A DNA stretch of 64,000 bases from Streptomyces sp. NBC_00370 (lineage in GTDB: Bacteria; Actinomycetota; Actinomycetes; Streptomycetales; Streptomycetaceae), in the NCBI RefSeq assembly GCF_036084755.1, contig NZ_CP107968.1, positions 4,309,501-4,373,500 of the forward strand, in the 5' to 3' direction. The notes under the pieces were generated by a model that was not told where the DNA came from, did not search any database, and saw nothing but the letters and a program-made list of their open reading frames with translations. This document shows positions 41,822 to 49,843 of the stretch, one piece after another. A program made the position numbers and the translations under genes. Each line of letters begins with the position of its first letter. Positions within the stretch are counted from its first letter, which is position 1.

Positions 41822-43312
41822 ATGCCGAGCGCAGAAGAGACAACCGTGCACCAGGACCAATCGGTCGTAGCGCCCACCCGGCGTGACAGCGTCGCCGCTG
41901 CGGGCAGCGAACTGATCGGCGGCCCGGCCGGCCGCTGGGCCTGGCTCGGCAGCAGCCGGCTCACCCCCGTACGCGTCGTCGCGCTGGTGGCGCTCGGCAT
42001 GTTCGCGCTCGGCCTGGCGCAGAAGATGCCCTGCTACGACTGGGCGTGGTTCCGCGGCACCAGCTCGCAGTACACCCACGCCTGCTACTCCGACATCCCG
42101 CACCTCTACCTCGGGCGCGGCTTCGCGGACGGCCGGATTCCGTACTTCGACCAGCTCAGCGGCGACATGGACTACCTGGAGTACCCCGTACTCACAGGAC
42201 TGTTCATGCAGGTCGCCTCCTGGTTCACGCCGAGCGGCGGCACGCTCATACACCGCGAGCAGGTGTACTGGCTGGTCAACGCCGGCATGCTGACGGTCTG
42301 CGCGGCGGTCATCGCCGTCTGCACCGCGCGCACCCACCGCCGCCGCCCCTGGGACGCCCTCCTGGTCGCGCTCGCGCCCGCCTTCGTGCTCACCGCCACC
42401 ATCAACTGGGACCTGCTGGCCGTCGCCCTCACAGCGGCGGCCATGCTCATGTGGTCACGCGGCAGGAACCTGGCCTTCGGCATCCTCATCGGGCTCGCCA
42501 CGGCGGCCAAGCTCTACCCCGTCCTGCTGCTGGGGCCGCTGCTCGTGCTGTGCTGGCGGGCCGGCAAGTACCGCGCGTACGGGGCGGCGGTGCTCGGCGC
42601 CGCCGGCGCCTGGCTCGTGGTCAACCTGCCGGTGATGCTGCTGGCACCCGAAGGGTGGAAGAAGTTCTACGCCTTCAGCCAGGAACGCCAGGTCGACTTC
42701 GGCTCCTTCTGGCTGATCATCACCCAGCGCACCGGCAGCGGCTTCGAGGTCGGCACCGTCAACACGTACGCGACGCTGCTGATGCTGCTCGCCTGCGCGG
42801 GCATCGGGGCGCTCGCCCTCATGGCGCCCCGCAGGCCCCGCTTCGGGCAGCTCGCCTTCCTGGTCGTCGCCGCCTTCATCCTCACCAACAAGGTCTACTC
42901 GCCGCAGTACGTACTGTGGCTGGTCCCCTTGGCGGCCCTGGCCAGGCCCCGCTGGCGCGACTTCCTGATCTGGCAGGCGTGCGAGGTCATGTACTACCTC
43001 GGCATCTGGATGTACCTCGCGTACACCAGCAGCGGCGACGCCCACAAGGGACTGCCCACCGAGGGCTACCAGCTCGCCATCGCCATCCATCTGGCCGGCA
43101 CGCTCTACCTGTGCGCGCTGGTGGTGCGCGACGCGCTGCTGCCGGAGCGGGACGGCGTACGCACCGACGGCTCCGACGACCCGTCGGGCGGCGTACTCGA
43201 CGGAGCGCCCGACGTGTTCGTCCTGGGCGACGCCGCCCGCCCCGGTCCACGGGAGGACAGGAGCGGGCCATGGACCGAGGTCGAATGGGGAAGGCCCTCC
43301 GAAGACGCCTGA
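41822..43312 (+). CDS. GT87-family integral membrane mannosyltransferase-like protein
   Basis: 496 residues from ATG 41822 with AGGA upstream. Ten or more membrane segments; the extracytoplasmic loop YLEYPVLTGLFMQ and the later YPVLLLGPLL, NLPVMLLAPEGW and FILTNKVYSPQYVLWLVPL fit the polyprenol-phosphate-dependent GT87 (DUF2029) fold. The C-terminal 60 residues are soluble and acidic. Family members build mannosylated glycans in actinobacteria; the acceptor here is unknown. It follows the PBP terminator and precedes two minus-strand cell-wall genes. Confidence 0.88.
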   Translation: MPSAEETTVHQDQSVVAPTRRDSVAAAGSELIGGPAGRWAWLGSSRLTPVRVVALVALGMFALGLAQKMPCYDWAWFRGTSSQYTHACYSDIPHLYLGRGFADGRIPYFDQLSGDMDYLEYPVLTGLFMQVASWFTPSGGTLIHREQVYWLVNAGMLTVCAAVIAVCTARTHRRRPWDALLVALAPAFVLTATINWDLLAVALTAAAMLMWSRGRNLAFGILIGLATAAKLYPVLLLGPLLVLCWRAGKYRAYGAAVLGAAGAWLVVNLPVMLLAPEGWKKFYAFSQERQVDFGSFWLIITQRTGSGFEVGTVNTYATLLMLLACAGIGALALMAPRRPRFGQLAFLVVAAFILTNKVYSPQYVLWLVPLAALARPRWRDFLIWQACEVMYYLGIWMYLAYTSSGDAHKGLPTEGYQLAIAIHLAGTLYLCALVVRDALLPERDGVRTDGSDDPSGGVLDGAPDVFVLGDAARPGPREDRSGPWTEVEWGRPSEDA

Positions 43313-43335
43313 GCGGCCGTCTGAGGGCCTCGCGG

Positions 43336-44367
43336 TCAGCGGTCGACGATCCGGTCGAACTGGGTCGTCGTGTGCCGCAGATGCGCCACCAGCTCGTCAC
43401 CCACCCGGGGCTCCTCGGCGTCGGCCGGTACGAACAGGATGGACACCTGCATGTGCGGCGGCTCGGCGAACCAGCGCTGCTTGCCCGCCCACACGAACGG
43501 CGACAGATTGCGGTTGACCGTCGCGAGACCCGCCCGCGCCACACCCTTCGCACGGGGCATCACACCGTGCAGGGCCTTCGGGGCCTCCAGACCGACCCCG
43601 TGCGACGTGCCGCCCGCCACCACCACGAGCCAGCCGTCCGCGGCCGCCTTCTGCTGGCGGTAGCCGAACCGGTCGCCCTTGACCACCTTCGTGACGTCGA
43701 GGACGGCGCCGCGGTACTCCGTCGCCTCGTCGTCGCCCAGCCACAGCCGGGTGCCGATACGCGCGCGGAACCGCGTCTGCGGGAACTGCTGCTGCAGCCG
43801 GGCCAGCTCCTCGGCGCGCAGATGGCTGACGAACATCGTGTGCAGGGGCAGCCGCGCGGCGCGCAGCCGGTCCATCCACCCGATGACCTCCTCCACCGCG
43901 TCGGAGCCGTCCGTGCGGTCCAGCGGCAGGTGCAGGGCGAAGCCCTCCAGGCGTACGTCCTCGATGGCGGCGTGCAGCTGGCCGAGCTCCTCCTCCTTGA
44001 CGCCGTGGCGCTTCATGGAGGACATGCACTCGATCACGACGCGGGCGCCCACCAGGGCGAACACCCCGTCCACCGAGGACACGGAACGGATGACCCGGTC
44101 GGGCAGCGGCACCGGTTCCTCGCCGCGCCGGAACGGCGTCAGTACCAGCAGGTCGCCGCTGAACCAGTCCTTGATACGGGCGGCCTCGTAGATGGTCCCG
44201 ACGGCGAGCATGTCGGATTCGAAGCGGGTCGTCTCGTCGGAGAGCCGCTCGTGGCCGAAGCCGTAGCCGTTGCCCTTGCAGACCGGGACCAGCCCCGGGA
44301 ACTGCTCGATGACCGACTTCTGGTGCGCCCGCCAGCGCGCGGTGTCGACGTAGAGGGAGAGCGCCAT
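43336..44367 (-). CDS. Alanine-racemase-like PLP protein beside FemX
   Basis: 343 residues. The PLP-binding N-terminal TIM-barrel of alanine racemases is present: VPVCKGNGYGFG (Lys at about 31 for PLP), then HLPLDRTDG, MFVSHLRAEELARL and RIGTRLWLGDD. The C-terminal half keeps KGDRFGYRQQ but where racemases read GYADG I see GGTSHGVG, so the second catalytic Tyr appears to be missing. It may not be a true racemase. It is 90 bases downstream of femX and presumably co-transcribed, which ties it to peptidoglycan bridge chemistry. Confidence 0.82.
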   Translation of the reverse strand: MALSLYVDTARWRAHQKSVIEQFPGLVPVCKGNGYGFGHERLSDETTRFESDMLAVGTIYEAARIKDWFSGDLLVLTPFRRGEEPVPLPDRVIRSVSSVDGVFALVGARVVIECMSSMKRHGVKEEELGQLHAAIEDVRLEGFALHLPLDRTDGSDAVEEVIGWMDRLRAARLPLHTMFVSHLRAEELARLQQQFPQTRFRARIGTRLWLGDDEATEYRGAVLDVTKVVKGDRFGYRQQKAAADGWLVVVAGGTSHGVGLEAPKALHGVMPRAKGVARAGLATVNRNLSPFVWAGKQRWFAEPPHMQVSILFVPADAEEPRVGDELVAHLRHTTTQFDRIVDR

Positions 44368-44457
44368 GCCGGTCCGGAACCTTTCTCGTGGCTGCGGTGT
44401 ATGAAGGATATGAAGTGATGTGAGGGTCTTGGGGTCTTAACGGGAGACTCCCACGGA

Positions 44458-45576
44458 TCAGCGCCTGGACATGTAGATGTCCAGGGCTTTGTGCAGCAGT
44501 TTGTTGAGGGGGAAGTCCCACTCCCCGATGTACTCGACGGCCTCGCCGCCGGTACCCACCTTGAACTGGATCAGACCGAAGAGGTGGTCGGTCTCGTCCA
44601 GCGAGTCGGAGATACCGCGCAGGTCGTAGACGGTCGCACCCATCGCGTAGGCGTCGCGCAGCATGCGCCACTGCATCGCGTTCGACGGCCGGACCTCGCG
44701 CTTGTGGTTGGCGGACGCGCCGTACGAGTACCAGACGTGGCCGCCGACGATCAGCATCGTCGCCGCGGCGACGTTCTCGCCCTCGTGCCGGGCGAAGTAG
44801 AGCCGCATGCGGTTGGGGTCCTCGGTGTTCAGGACCGTCCACATGCGCTGGAAGTACGACAGGGGCCGCGGCCGGAAGTGGTCGCGCTCGGCGGTGATCT
44901 CGTACAGCCGCTGCCACTCACCGAGGTCGTCGAAGCCGCCCTGGACGACGTCGACGCCGGCCTTCTCGGCCTTCTTGATGTTGCGCCGCCACAGCTGGTT
45001 GAAGCTCTTGAGGACGTCGTCGAGCGAGCGGTTGGCCAGCGGCACCTGGAAGACGTAGCGCGGCTGGACGTCGCCGAAGCCGGCGCCGCCGTCCTCGCCC
45101 TGCTGCCAGCCCATCTTCCGCAGCCGCTCCGACACCTCGAACGCGCGCGGCTCGATGTGCGTCGCCTCGACGTCACGCAGCCGCTTCACGTCCGGGTCCT
45201 GTATGCCCGACTTGATCGCGACGGAGTCCCAGCGGCGGATCACCACGGGCGGGCCCATCTTCACGGAGAAGGCACCCTGCTCCTTCAGATGCGCCAGCAT
45301 CGGCTGCAGCCACTCGTCGAGGTGGGGGGCGTACCAGTTGATCACCGGGCCCTCGGGCAGGTACGCGAGATAGCGCTTGATCTTGGGCAGCTGGCGGTAG
45401 AGCACCAGGCCGGCGCCCACCAGCTGTCCGTTCTGGTCGAACCAGCCAAGGTTCTCGGAACGCCATTCCGTTTTGACATCAGCCCATGCCGGGACCTGGC
45501 AGTGACTCGCCGCGGGCAGGCTCTGGATGTACGCCAGATGCTGCTCTCGGCTGATGGTCCTCAGGGTCAGACTCAT
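44458..45576 (-). CDS. femX: FemX-like peptidoglycan bridge aminoacyltransferase
   Basis: 372 residues, ATG with GAGGAG 9 bases upstream. Two GNAT-like subdomains separated by a helical arm; conserved LWRRNIKKAEKAGVDV and the C-terminal MLRDAYAMGATVYDLRGISDSLDETDHLFGLIQFKVGTGGEAVEYIGEWDFP, which is the FemABX signature. Uses aminoacyl-tRNA to extend the lipid II side chain (glycine on LL-diaminopimelate in Streptomyces). FemX is essential in S. coelicolor, to my knowledge. Confidence 0.95.
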   Translation of the reverse strand: MSLTLRTISREQHLAYIQSLPAASHCQVPAWADVKTEWRSENLGWFDQNGQLVGAGLVLYRQLPKIKRYLAYLPEGPVINWYAPHLDEWLQPMLAHLKEQGAFSVKMGPPVVIRRWDSVAIKSGIQDPDVKRLRDVEATHIEPRAFEVSERLRKMGWQQGEDGGAGFGDVQPRYVFQVPLANRSLDDVLKSFNQLWRRNIKKAEKAGVDVVQGGFDDLGEWQRLYEITAERDHFRPRPLSYFQRMWTVLNTEDPNRMRLYFARHEGENVAAATMLIVGGHVWYSYGASANHKREVRPSNAMQWRMLRDAYAMGATVYDLRGISDSLDETDHLFGLIQFKVGTGGEAVEYIGEWDFPLNKLLHKALDIYMSRR

Positions 45577-45686
45577 GCGGGGCGCTCCTCGGCAGGTGTG
45601 TCCCCATGGATACAGGGGCTCCGGCTCTCGCGCCGAAGCCTACTGCCCCCTCGGAGCGCCCAGACTGGCCGTGCGGCGGTGACGCC

Positions 45687-45989
45687 CTACTGGAAGAAGC
45701 CGCCGTGGGCCATACCGAGGAAGAACCCGATGGCGGAGGCGCCCAGACCCAGGATGACCAGGAACCTCTCGCGGGTCGTCACGGACACGTACTGGCCGTA
45801 CGCGCCGGTCAGGATCCCGATGACGCCGACCACCGACGTCAGCAGATGCAGGTTGTGGAACCACGCCGTGGTGAAGGCGAGCACACCCAGCACCAGCGTG
45901 ACCGCCACCAGGGTGTCCTGGAGCGGATGCACCTTGCCGTCGGTGGCGAAGAGGGAGCCTGCGGAATTCGATCGCATTGCCTGTGCCAT
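45687..45989 (-). CDS. Small membrane protein of unknown function
   Basis: 100 residues with three hydrophobic segments (about 26-46, 49-66, 76-96) and a short hydrophilic N-terminus. ATG has GGAGGTG upstream. No recognisable domain. It stands alone between femX and the ribosomal operon on the opposite strand. Confidence 0.75.
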   Translation of the reverse strand: MAQAMRSNSAGSLFATDGKVHPLQDTLVAVTLVLGVLAFTTAWFHNLHLLTSVVGVIGILTGAYGQYVSVTTRERFLVILGLGASAIGFFLGMAHGGFFQ

Positions 45990-46088
45990 GAGGCACCTCC
46001 TGGCGTTGCCGAACGACGGCGCACCTTAGCGCCGCACACACCCATACCTACCCCGATGCGTCCAGATTGCGTCCAGTAGCGCCCGGAT

Positions 46089-46118
46089 TTCAACCGGGGG
46101 CCGCCCGACAGGTACTCT
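46089..46118 (+). promoter_or_regulatory. Candidate rpsF operon promoter
   Basis: TTCAAC (46089-46094), 18-bp spacer, TACTCT (46113-46118), about 155 bases before rpsF. The -10 is good, the -35 moderate. Confidence 0.4.
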
Positions 46119-46273
46119 GTACGGTCTGCGGCGGTGTCTGCCCGAGCCAGTAAACGATCATCCCTCGAATCCCGAGCCTGATTGTCAGTGGCGGCGGATA
46201 CCGTTGCTACGCATCACGACCCTCCTGCCACGGAACGACCGTGGCCGCCGAGTCCAAAGGAGGTGGGTTTTAC

Positions 46274-46564
46274 ATGCGTCACTACGAGGTGATGGTCATC
46301 CTCGACCCCGATCTCGAGGAGCGAGCAGTCTCCCCGCTGATCGAGAACTTCCTCTCCGTCGTCCGCGAGGGCAACGGAAAGGTCGAGAAGGTCGACACCT
46401 GGGGCCGTCGTCGTCTCTCCTACGAGATCAACAAGAAGCCCGAGGGCATCTACTCGGTCATCGATCTGCAGGCCGAGCCCGCGATCGTCAAGGAGCTCGA
46501 CCGACAGATGAACCTGAACGAGTCGGTCCTCCGGACCAAGGTCCTCCGTCCCGAGACCCACTGA
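46274..46564 (+). CDS. rpsF: Ribosomal protein bS6
   Basis: 96 residues from ATG 46274; AAAGGAGG lies 11 bases upstream, so the in-frame ATG at 46241 is not the start. MRHYEVMVILDPDLEERAV and TWGRRRLSYEINKKPEGIYSV are typical of S6. First gene of rpsF-ssb-rpsR-rplI, a conserved order in which SSB sits among ribosomal proteins. Confidence 0.98.
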   Translation: MRHYEVMVILDPDLEERAVSPLIENFLSVVREGNGKVEKVDTWGRRRLSYEINKKPEGIYSVIDLQAEPAIVKELDRQMNLNESVLRTKVLRPETH

Positions 46565-46641
46565 GCGTCTAGCTCAGCGGTCATCGGGTTCGAGTAGCAG
46601 CAGCAAGCAGCCAGAAGCAATCCCCGCCGAGAGGTTCACCC

Positions 46642-47232
46642 ATGGCAGGCGAGACCGTCATCACGGTCGTCGGCAATCTCGTCGACGACCCCGAGCTGCG
46701 CTTCACCCCGTCCGGTGCGGCGGTCGCGAAGTTCCGCGTCGCGTCCACTCCCCGTATGTTCGACCGCCAGACCAATGAGTGGAAGGACGGCGAAAGCCTC
46801 TTCCTCACCTGCTCGGTCTGGCGTCAGGCAGCGGAGAACGTGGCCGAGTCGCTCCAGCGAGGCATGCGCGTCGTCGTGCAGGGCCGGCTGAAGCAGCGGT
46901 CCTACGAGGACCGCGAGGGCGTCAAGCGCACGGTCTACGAGCTGGATGTCGAGGAAGTCGGCCCCAGTCTCAAGAGCGCCACGGCCAAGGTCACCAAGAC
47001 CACCGGCCGGGGCGGCCAGCAGGGCGGCGGCGGCAGCTGGGGCGGCGGTCCCAGCAGCGGCGGTCAGCAGGGCGGCGGCGGTGCACCCGCCGACGACCCG
47101 TGGGCCACCAGCGCACCGGCAGGCGGCGGCCAGCCGGCGCCGCAGGGCGGCGGGGGCAACGGCGGCGGAGGCGGCTGGGGCGGAAGCTCCGGCGGCTCAG
47201 GCGGCGGCTACTCGGACGAGCCCCCCTTCTAA
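46642..47232 (+). CDS. ssb: Single-stranded DNA-binding protein
   Basis: 196 residues. OB-fold in residues 1-110 (VITVVGNLVDDPELRFTPSGAAVAKFRVA, ESLFLTCSVWRQAAENVAESLQRGMRVVVQGRLKQRSY), a long Gly/Gln-rich linker, and the acidic tip SDEPPF that binds partner proteins. It coats single-stranded DNA at the fork. Located in the ribosomal operon, with GAGAGG upstream of the ATG. Confidence 0.98.
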   Translation: MAGETVITVVGNLVDDPELRFTPSGAAVAKFRVASTPRMFDRQTNEWKDGESLFLTCSVWRQAAENVAESLQRGMRVVVQGRLKQRSYEDREGVKRTVYELDVEEVGPSLKSATAKVTKTTGRGGQQGGGGSWGGGPSSGGQQGGGGAPADDPWATSAPAGGGQPAPQGGGGNGGGGGWGGSSGGSGGGYSDEPPF

Positions 47233-47279
47233 AGGGCGGGGCCCGTACCCCCACTTCTTGATCACACAGGAGATACACC

Positions 47280-47516
47280 ATGGCGAAACCGCCTGTGCGC
47301 AAGCCGAAGAAAAAGGTCTGCGCATTCTGCAAGGACAAGACCGTGTACGTGGACTACAAGGACACGAACATGCTGCGGAAGTTCATTTCCGACCGCGGCA
47401 AGATCCGTGCCCGTCGCGTCACCGGTAACTGCACGCAGCACCAGCGTGACGTCGCCACGGCAGTCAAGAACAGCCGTGAGATGGCGCTGCTGCCCTACAC
47501 GTCCACCGCGCGATAA
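47280..47516 (+). CDS. rpsR: Ribosomal protein bS18, zinc-binding (C+) form
   Basis: 78 residues. It keeps a CxxC pair (VCAFC) and a third Cys in GNCTQHQRD plus a His, the C+ zinc-binding type. In Streptomyces a cysteine-free copy exists elsewhere and is used under zinc starvation; it is not in this window. Preceded by AGGAGAT and in operon with ssb and rplI. Confidence 0.97.
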   Translation: MAKPPVRKPKKKVCAFCKDKTVYVDYKDTNMLRKFISDRGKIRARRVTGNCTQHQRDVATAVKNSREMALLPYTSTAR

Positions 47517-47534
47517 GGGAAGGGTGACCGAATC

Positions 47535-47981
47535 ATGAAGATCATCCTCACCCACGAGGTCACCGGCCTCGGAGGCGCAGGCGACGTCGTCGACGTCAAG
47601 GACGGCTACGCCCGCAACTACCTCGTCCCGCGTGGCTTCGCCATCCGCTGGACCAAGGGCGGCGAGCAGGACGTGGCGCAGATCCGCCGCGCCCGCAAGA
47701 TCCACGAGATCGCCACCATCGAGCAGGCCAACGAGATCAAGGCCCGCCTCGAAGGCGTGAAGGTCCGGCTGGCCGTTCGCTCCGGCGACGCCGGCCGCCT
47801 CTTCGGCTCCGTCACCCCGGCCGACCTCGCCTCGGCGATCAAGACCGCCGGTGGCCCCGAGGTCGACAAGCGTCGGATCGAGCTCGGTGCGCCGATCAAG
47901 ACCCTGGGCTCGCACCAGGTGTCCGTGCGTCTGCACCCCGAGGTCGCTGCGAAGCTCGGCATCGAGGTCATCGCCGCGTAA
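47535..47981 (+). CDS. rplI: Ribosomal protein bL9
   Basis: 148 residues. The N-terminal signature MKIILTHEVTGLGGAGDVVDVKDGYARNYLVPRG is exact for L9, followed by a connecting helix and a C-terminal rRNA-binding domain ending GSHQVSVRLHPEVAAKLGIEVI. Starts 18 bases after the rpsR stop and is the last gene of the operon. Confidence 0.98.
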   Translation: MKIILTHEVTGLGGAGDVVDVKDGYARNYLVPRGFAIRWTKGGEQDVAQIRRARKIHEIATIEQANEIKARLEGVKVRLAVRSGDAGRLFGSVTPADLASAIKTAGGPEVDKRRIELGAPIKTLGSHQVSVRLHPEVAAKLGIEVIAA

Positions 47982-47994
47982 CGCCGCACACGAT

Positions 47995-48025
47995 GAGAGC
48001 TCATCCCCGCCAGGGATGAGCTCTC
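47995..48025 (+). terminator. rpsF-rplI operon terminator
   Basis: 13-bp perfect stem GAGAGCTCATCCC with complement, 5-base loop, followed by GTTCTTT, 13 bases after rplI. Confidence 0.88.
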
Positions 48026-48028
48026 GTT

Positions 48029-48064
48029 CTTTGGGCGCTGTTTCACGTGAAACAGCGCCCAAAG
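48029..48064. promoter_or_regulatory. parS: parS site 7 inside a 36-bp palindrome
   Basis: CTTTGGGCGCTGTTTCAC and its exact complement meet at the centre; the parS core TGTTTCACGTGAAACA is 48039-48054. It lies between the rplI terminator and the convergent MATE gene and could also act as that gene's terminator. Confidence 0.93.
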
Positions 48065-48083
48065 TCATGTGTGCGGCCGGCGG

Positions 48084-49421
48084 TCAGCGGCTGGCGCCGG
48101 TGACCAGCCAGCGGCCGGACCGGGTGCGCACCCACAGCGTGACCAGCCGGACGGCCATCATCAGCCCCATCGCCCACCAGAGCGCGGTGAGCCCGCCGCC
48201 GACCGTCGGGACCAGCAGGGCCACCGGCGCGAACACGGCCAGCGTCACCAGCATGGCCCGTGCGAGATACGGTCCGTCGCCCGCGCCCATCAGCACGCCG
48301 TCGAGGATGAACACGATCCCGGCGACCGGCTGTACCACCGCGACCACGAGCAGGGCGGGCAGCAGGGTGTCCCGAACCCCCTGGTCGCCGGTGAACAGCG
48401 GAATGAACAGCGGCCGCGCCGCCACGATCAGCACGCCGAGCAGGATCCCGGAGACCAGCCCCCACTGCACCATCCGCCGGCAGGCCTCGCGGGCGCCCTT
48501 GCTGTCGCCTGCGCCCAGATAGCGGCCGATGATGGCCTGTCCCGCGATGGCGATCGCGTCGAGCGCGAAGGCAGTCAGACTCCAGAGCGACAGGATGATC
48601 TGGTGGGCGGCGATGTCGATGTCGCCCAGCCGGGCGGCGACCGCGGTGGCGATCATCAGTACCGCTCGCAGGGAGAGCGTACGGACCAGCAGCGGCACCC
48701 CGGCCTGGGCACTGGCCCGGATACCGGCGGCGTCGGGGCGCAGGGAAGCGCCGTGCCGGCGGGCTCCCCGGACGACCACGAACAGATAGACCGCGGCCAT
48801 CGCGCACTGGGCGATGACCGTGCCCCAGGCGGAGCCCGCGATTCCGAGCCCGACGCCGTAGACGAGCACCAGATTGAGCACCGCGTTGGCGCCGAAGCCG
48901 CCGATCGCGACGTAGAGCGGGGTCTTGGTGTCCTGCAGCCCGCGCAGCACACCGGTGGCGGCCAGTACGACCAGCATCGCGGGGATGCCGAGGCTGGAGA
49001 TCCGCAGATAGGTGATGGCGGAGGGCGCCGCGGTGTCGGAGGCGCCGAACACCTCCACGAGCCAGGGCGCGCTCGGCAGGGTGCCGGCGATGACCACGGC
49101 GCCGAGCAGCAGCGCCAGCCAGATGCCGTCCATCCCCTGCCGGATGGCGGCCCGGAGGTCGCCGGCGCCGACGCGCCGGGCGACCGCCGCCGTCGTGGCG
49201 TAGGCGAGGAAGACGAAGATGCTCACCGCGGTGGTCAGCAGGGCCGCAGCGATGCCCAGTCCGGCGAGTTCGCGTGTCCCGAGATGGCCGACGATGGCGC
49301 TGTCGACCATCACGAAAAGAGGCTCGGCGACCAGCGCGCCGAAGGCGGGCAGGGCGAGCGCGACGATCTCGCGGTCGTGCCGTCGCCGACCGGTTCGGGA
49401 CGGGGCGGGGGCCTGTGTCAT
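48084..49421 (-). CDS. MATE-family multidrug efflux transporter
   Basis: 445 residues, 12 membrane segments. It begins REIVALALPAFGALVAEPLFVMVDSAIVGHLGTRELAGLGIA and repeats the pattern in the second half (IAAHQIILSLWSLTAFALDAIAIAGQAIIGRYLGAGD), both characteristic of MATE/DinF transporters. The substrate is unknown. It appears to be leaderless: a good -10 hexamer ends 6 bases before the ATG. Converges on rplI and diverges from dnaB. Confidence 0.92.
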   Translation of the reverse strand: MTQAPAPSRTGRRRHDREIVALALPAFGALVAEPLFVMVDSAIVGHLGTRELAGLGIAAALLTTAVSIFVFLAYATTAAVARRVGAGDLRAAIRQGMDGIWLALLLGAVVIAGTLPSAPWLVEVFGASDTAAPSAITYLRISSLGIPAMLVVLAATGVLRGLQDTKTPLYVAIGGFGANAVLNLVLVYGVGLGIAGSAWGTVIAQCAMAAVYLFVVVRGARRHGASLRPDAAGIRASAQAGVPLLVRTLSLRAVLMIATAVAARLGDIDIAAHQIILSLWSLTAFALDAIAIAGQAIIGRYLGAGDSKGAREACRRMVQWGLVSGILLGVLIVAARPLFIPLFTGDQGVRDTLLPALLVVAVVQPVAGIVFILDGVLMGAGDGPYLARAMLVTLAVFAPVALLVPTVGGGLTALWWAMGLMMAVRLVTLWVRTRSGRWLVTGASR

Positions 49422-49427
49422 GAACTC

Positions 49428-49457
49428 AATCTAATCTTCCACAGGTAAGAGACGCAA
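49428..49457 (-). promoter_or_regulatory. Promoter of the MATE gene (leaderless)
   Basis: On the minus strand TTGCGT (49457-49452), an 18-bp spacer and TAGATT (49433-49428); the ATG at 49421 starts 6 bases later. Confidence 0.6.
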
Positions 49458-49608
49458 TGCAGCTACGAGCCTTACTTATGGACAGTGTGTGAGCACGCTT
49501 GTGCGTCGTTTGTTCTGATCTTGGTCCAGTCGGGAAAGTTTTTCTCCCCCACAGCCGGTGGACGGAAAAACACCAGGTCAGCATGGTTACGGTGGGATGG
49601 CTATGACT

Positions 49609-49697
49609 TTGTCCACAGTGCTGTCCCCCGGTCCGTGCACAGGTTCTCGGGAGTTCTCCACAGCATCTGGTCGTTCGCCCACAGGGCCTGTGGATAA
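49609..49697. promoter_or_regulatory. DnaA-box cluster upstream of dnaB
   Basis: Three exact DnaA boxes: TTGTCCACA at 49609-49617 (+), TTCTCCACA at 49654-49662 (+), and TTATCCACA at 49689-49697 (-), plus weaker TCGCCCACA (49675-49683) and CCGTGCACA (49633-49641). All within 90 bp in the 422-bp MATE-dnaB gap, which holds no gene. DnaA boxes in Streptomyces outside oriC can titrate DnaA or regulate genes; which applies here is open. Confidence 0.88.
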
Positions 49698-49843
49698 CCA
49701 GATTGGCTGACGGTGCAGACGGGCCTAACGTAGGCGAGCGTCCGACGCGCCCGAACCGGAGACGACCCTCTCGTTTTGTCAGTGTCGTGCCGTAGAAAGA
49801 GTGGCACGGCGAGGTCCGTTGAGCGGACATGAGGAGGTGGCCG

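Noticed and set aside
38780..42337. An 1185-residue open frame on the minus strand
   Set aside because: Antisense to the penicillin-binding protein gene with SxxK, SVN and KTG motifs; composition rich in Arg, Gly and Val is typical of a shadow.
42046..44418. A 790-residue plus-strand frame spanning two genes
   Set aside because: Overlaps the GT87 gene out of frame and the racemase-like gene antisense, both of which have family motifs.
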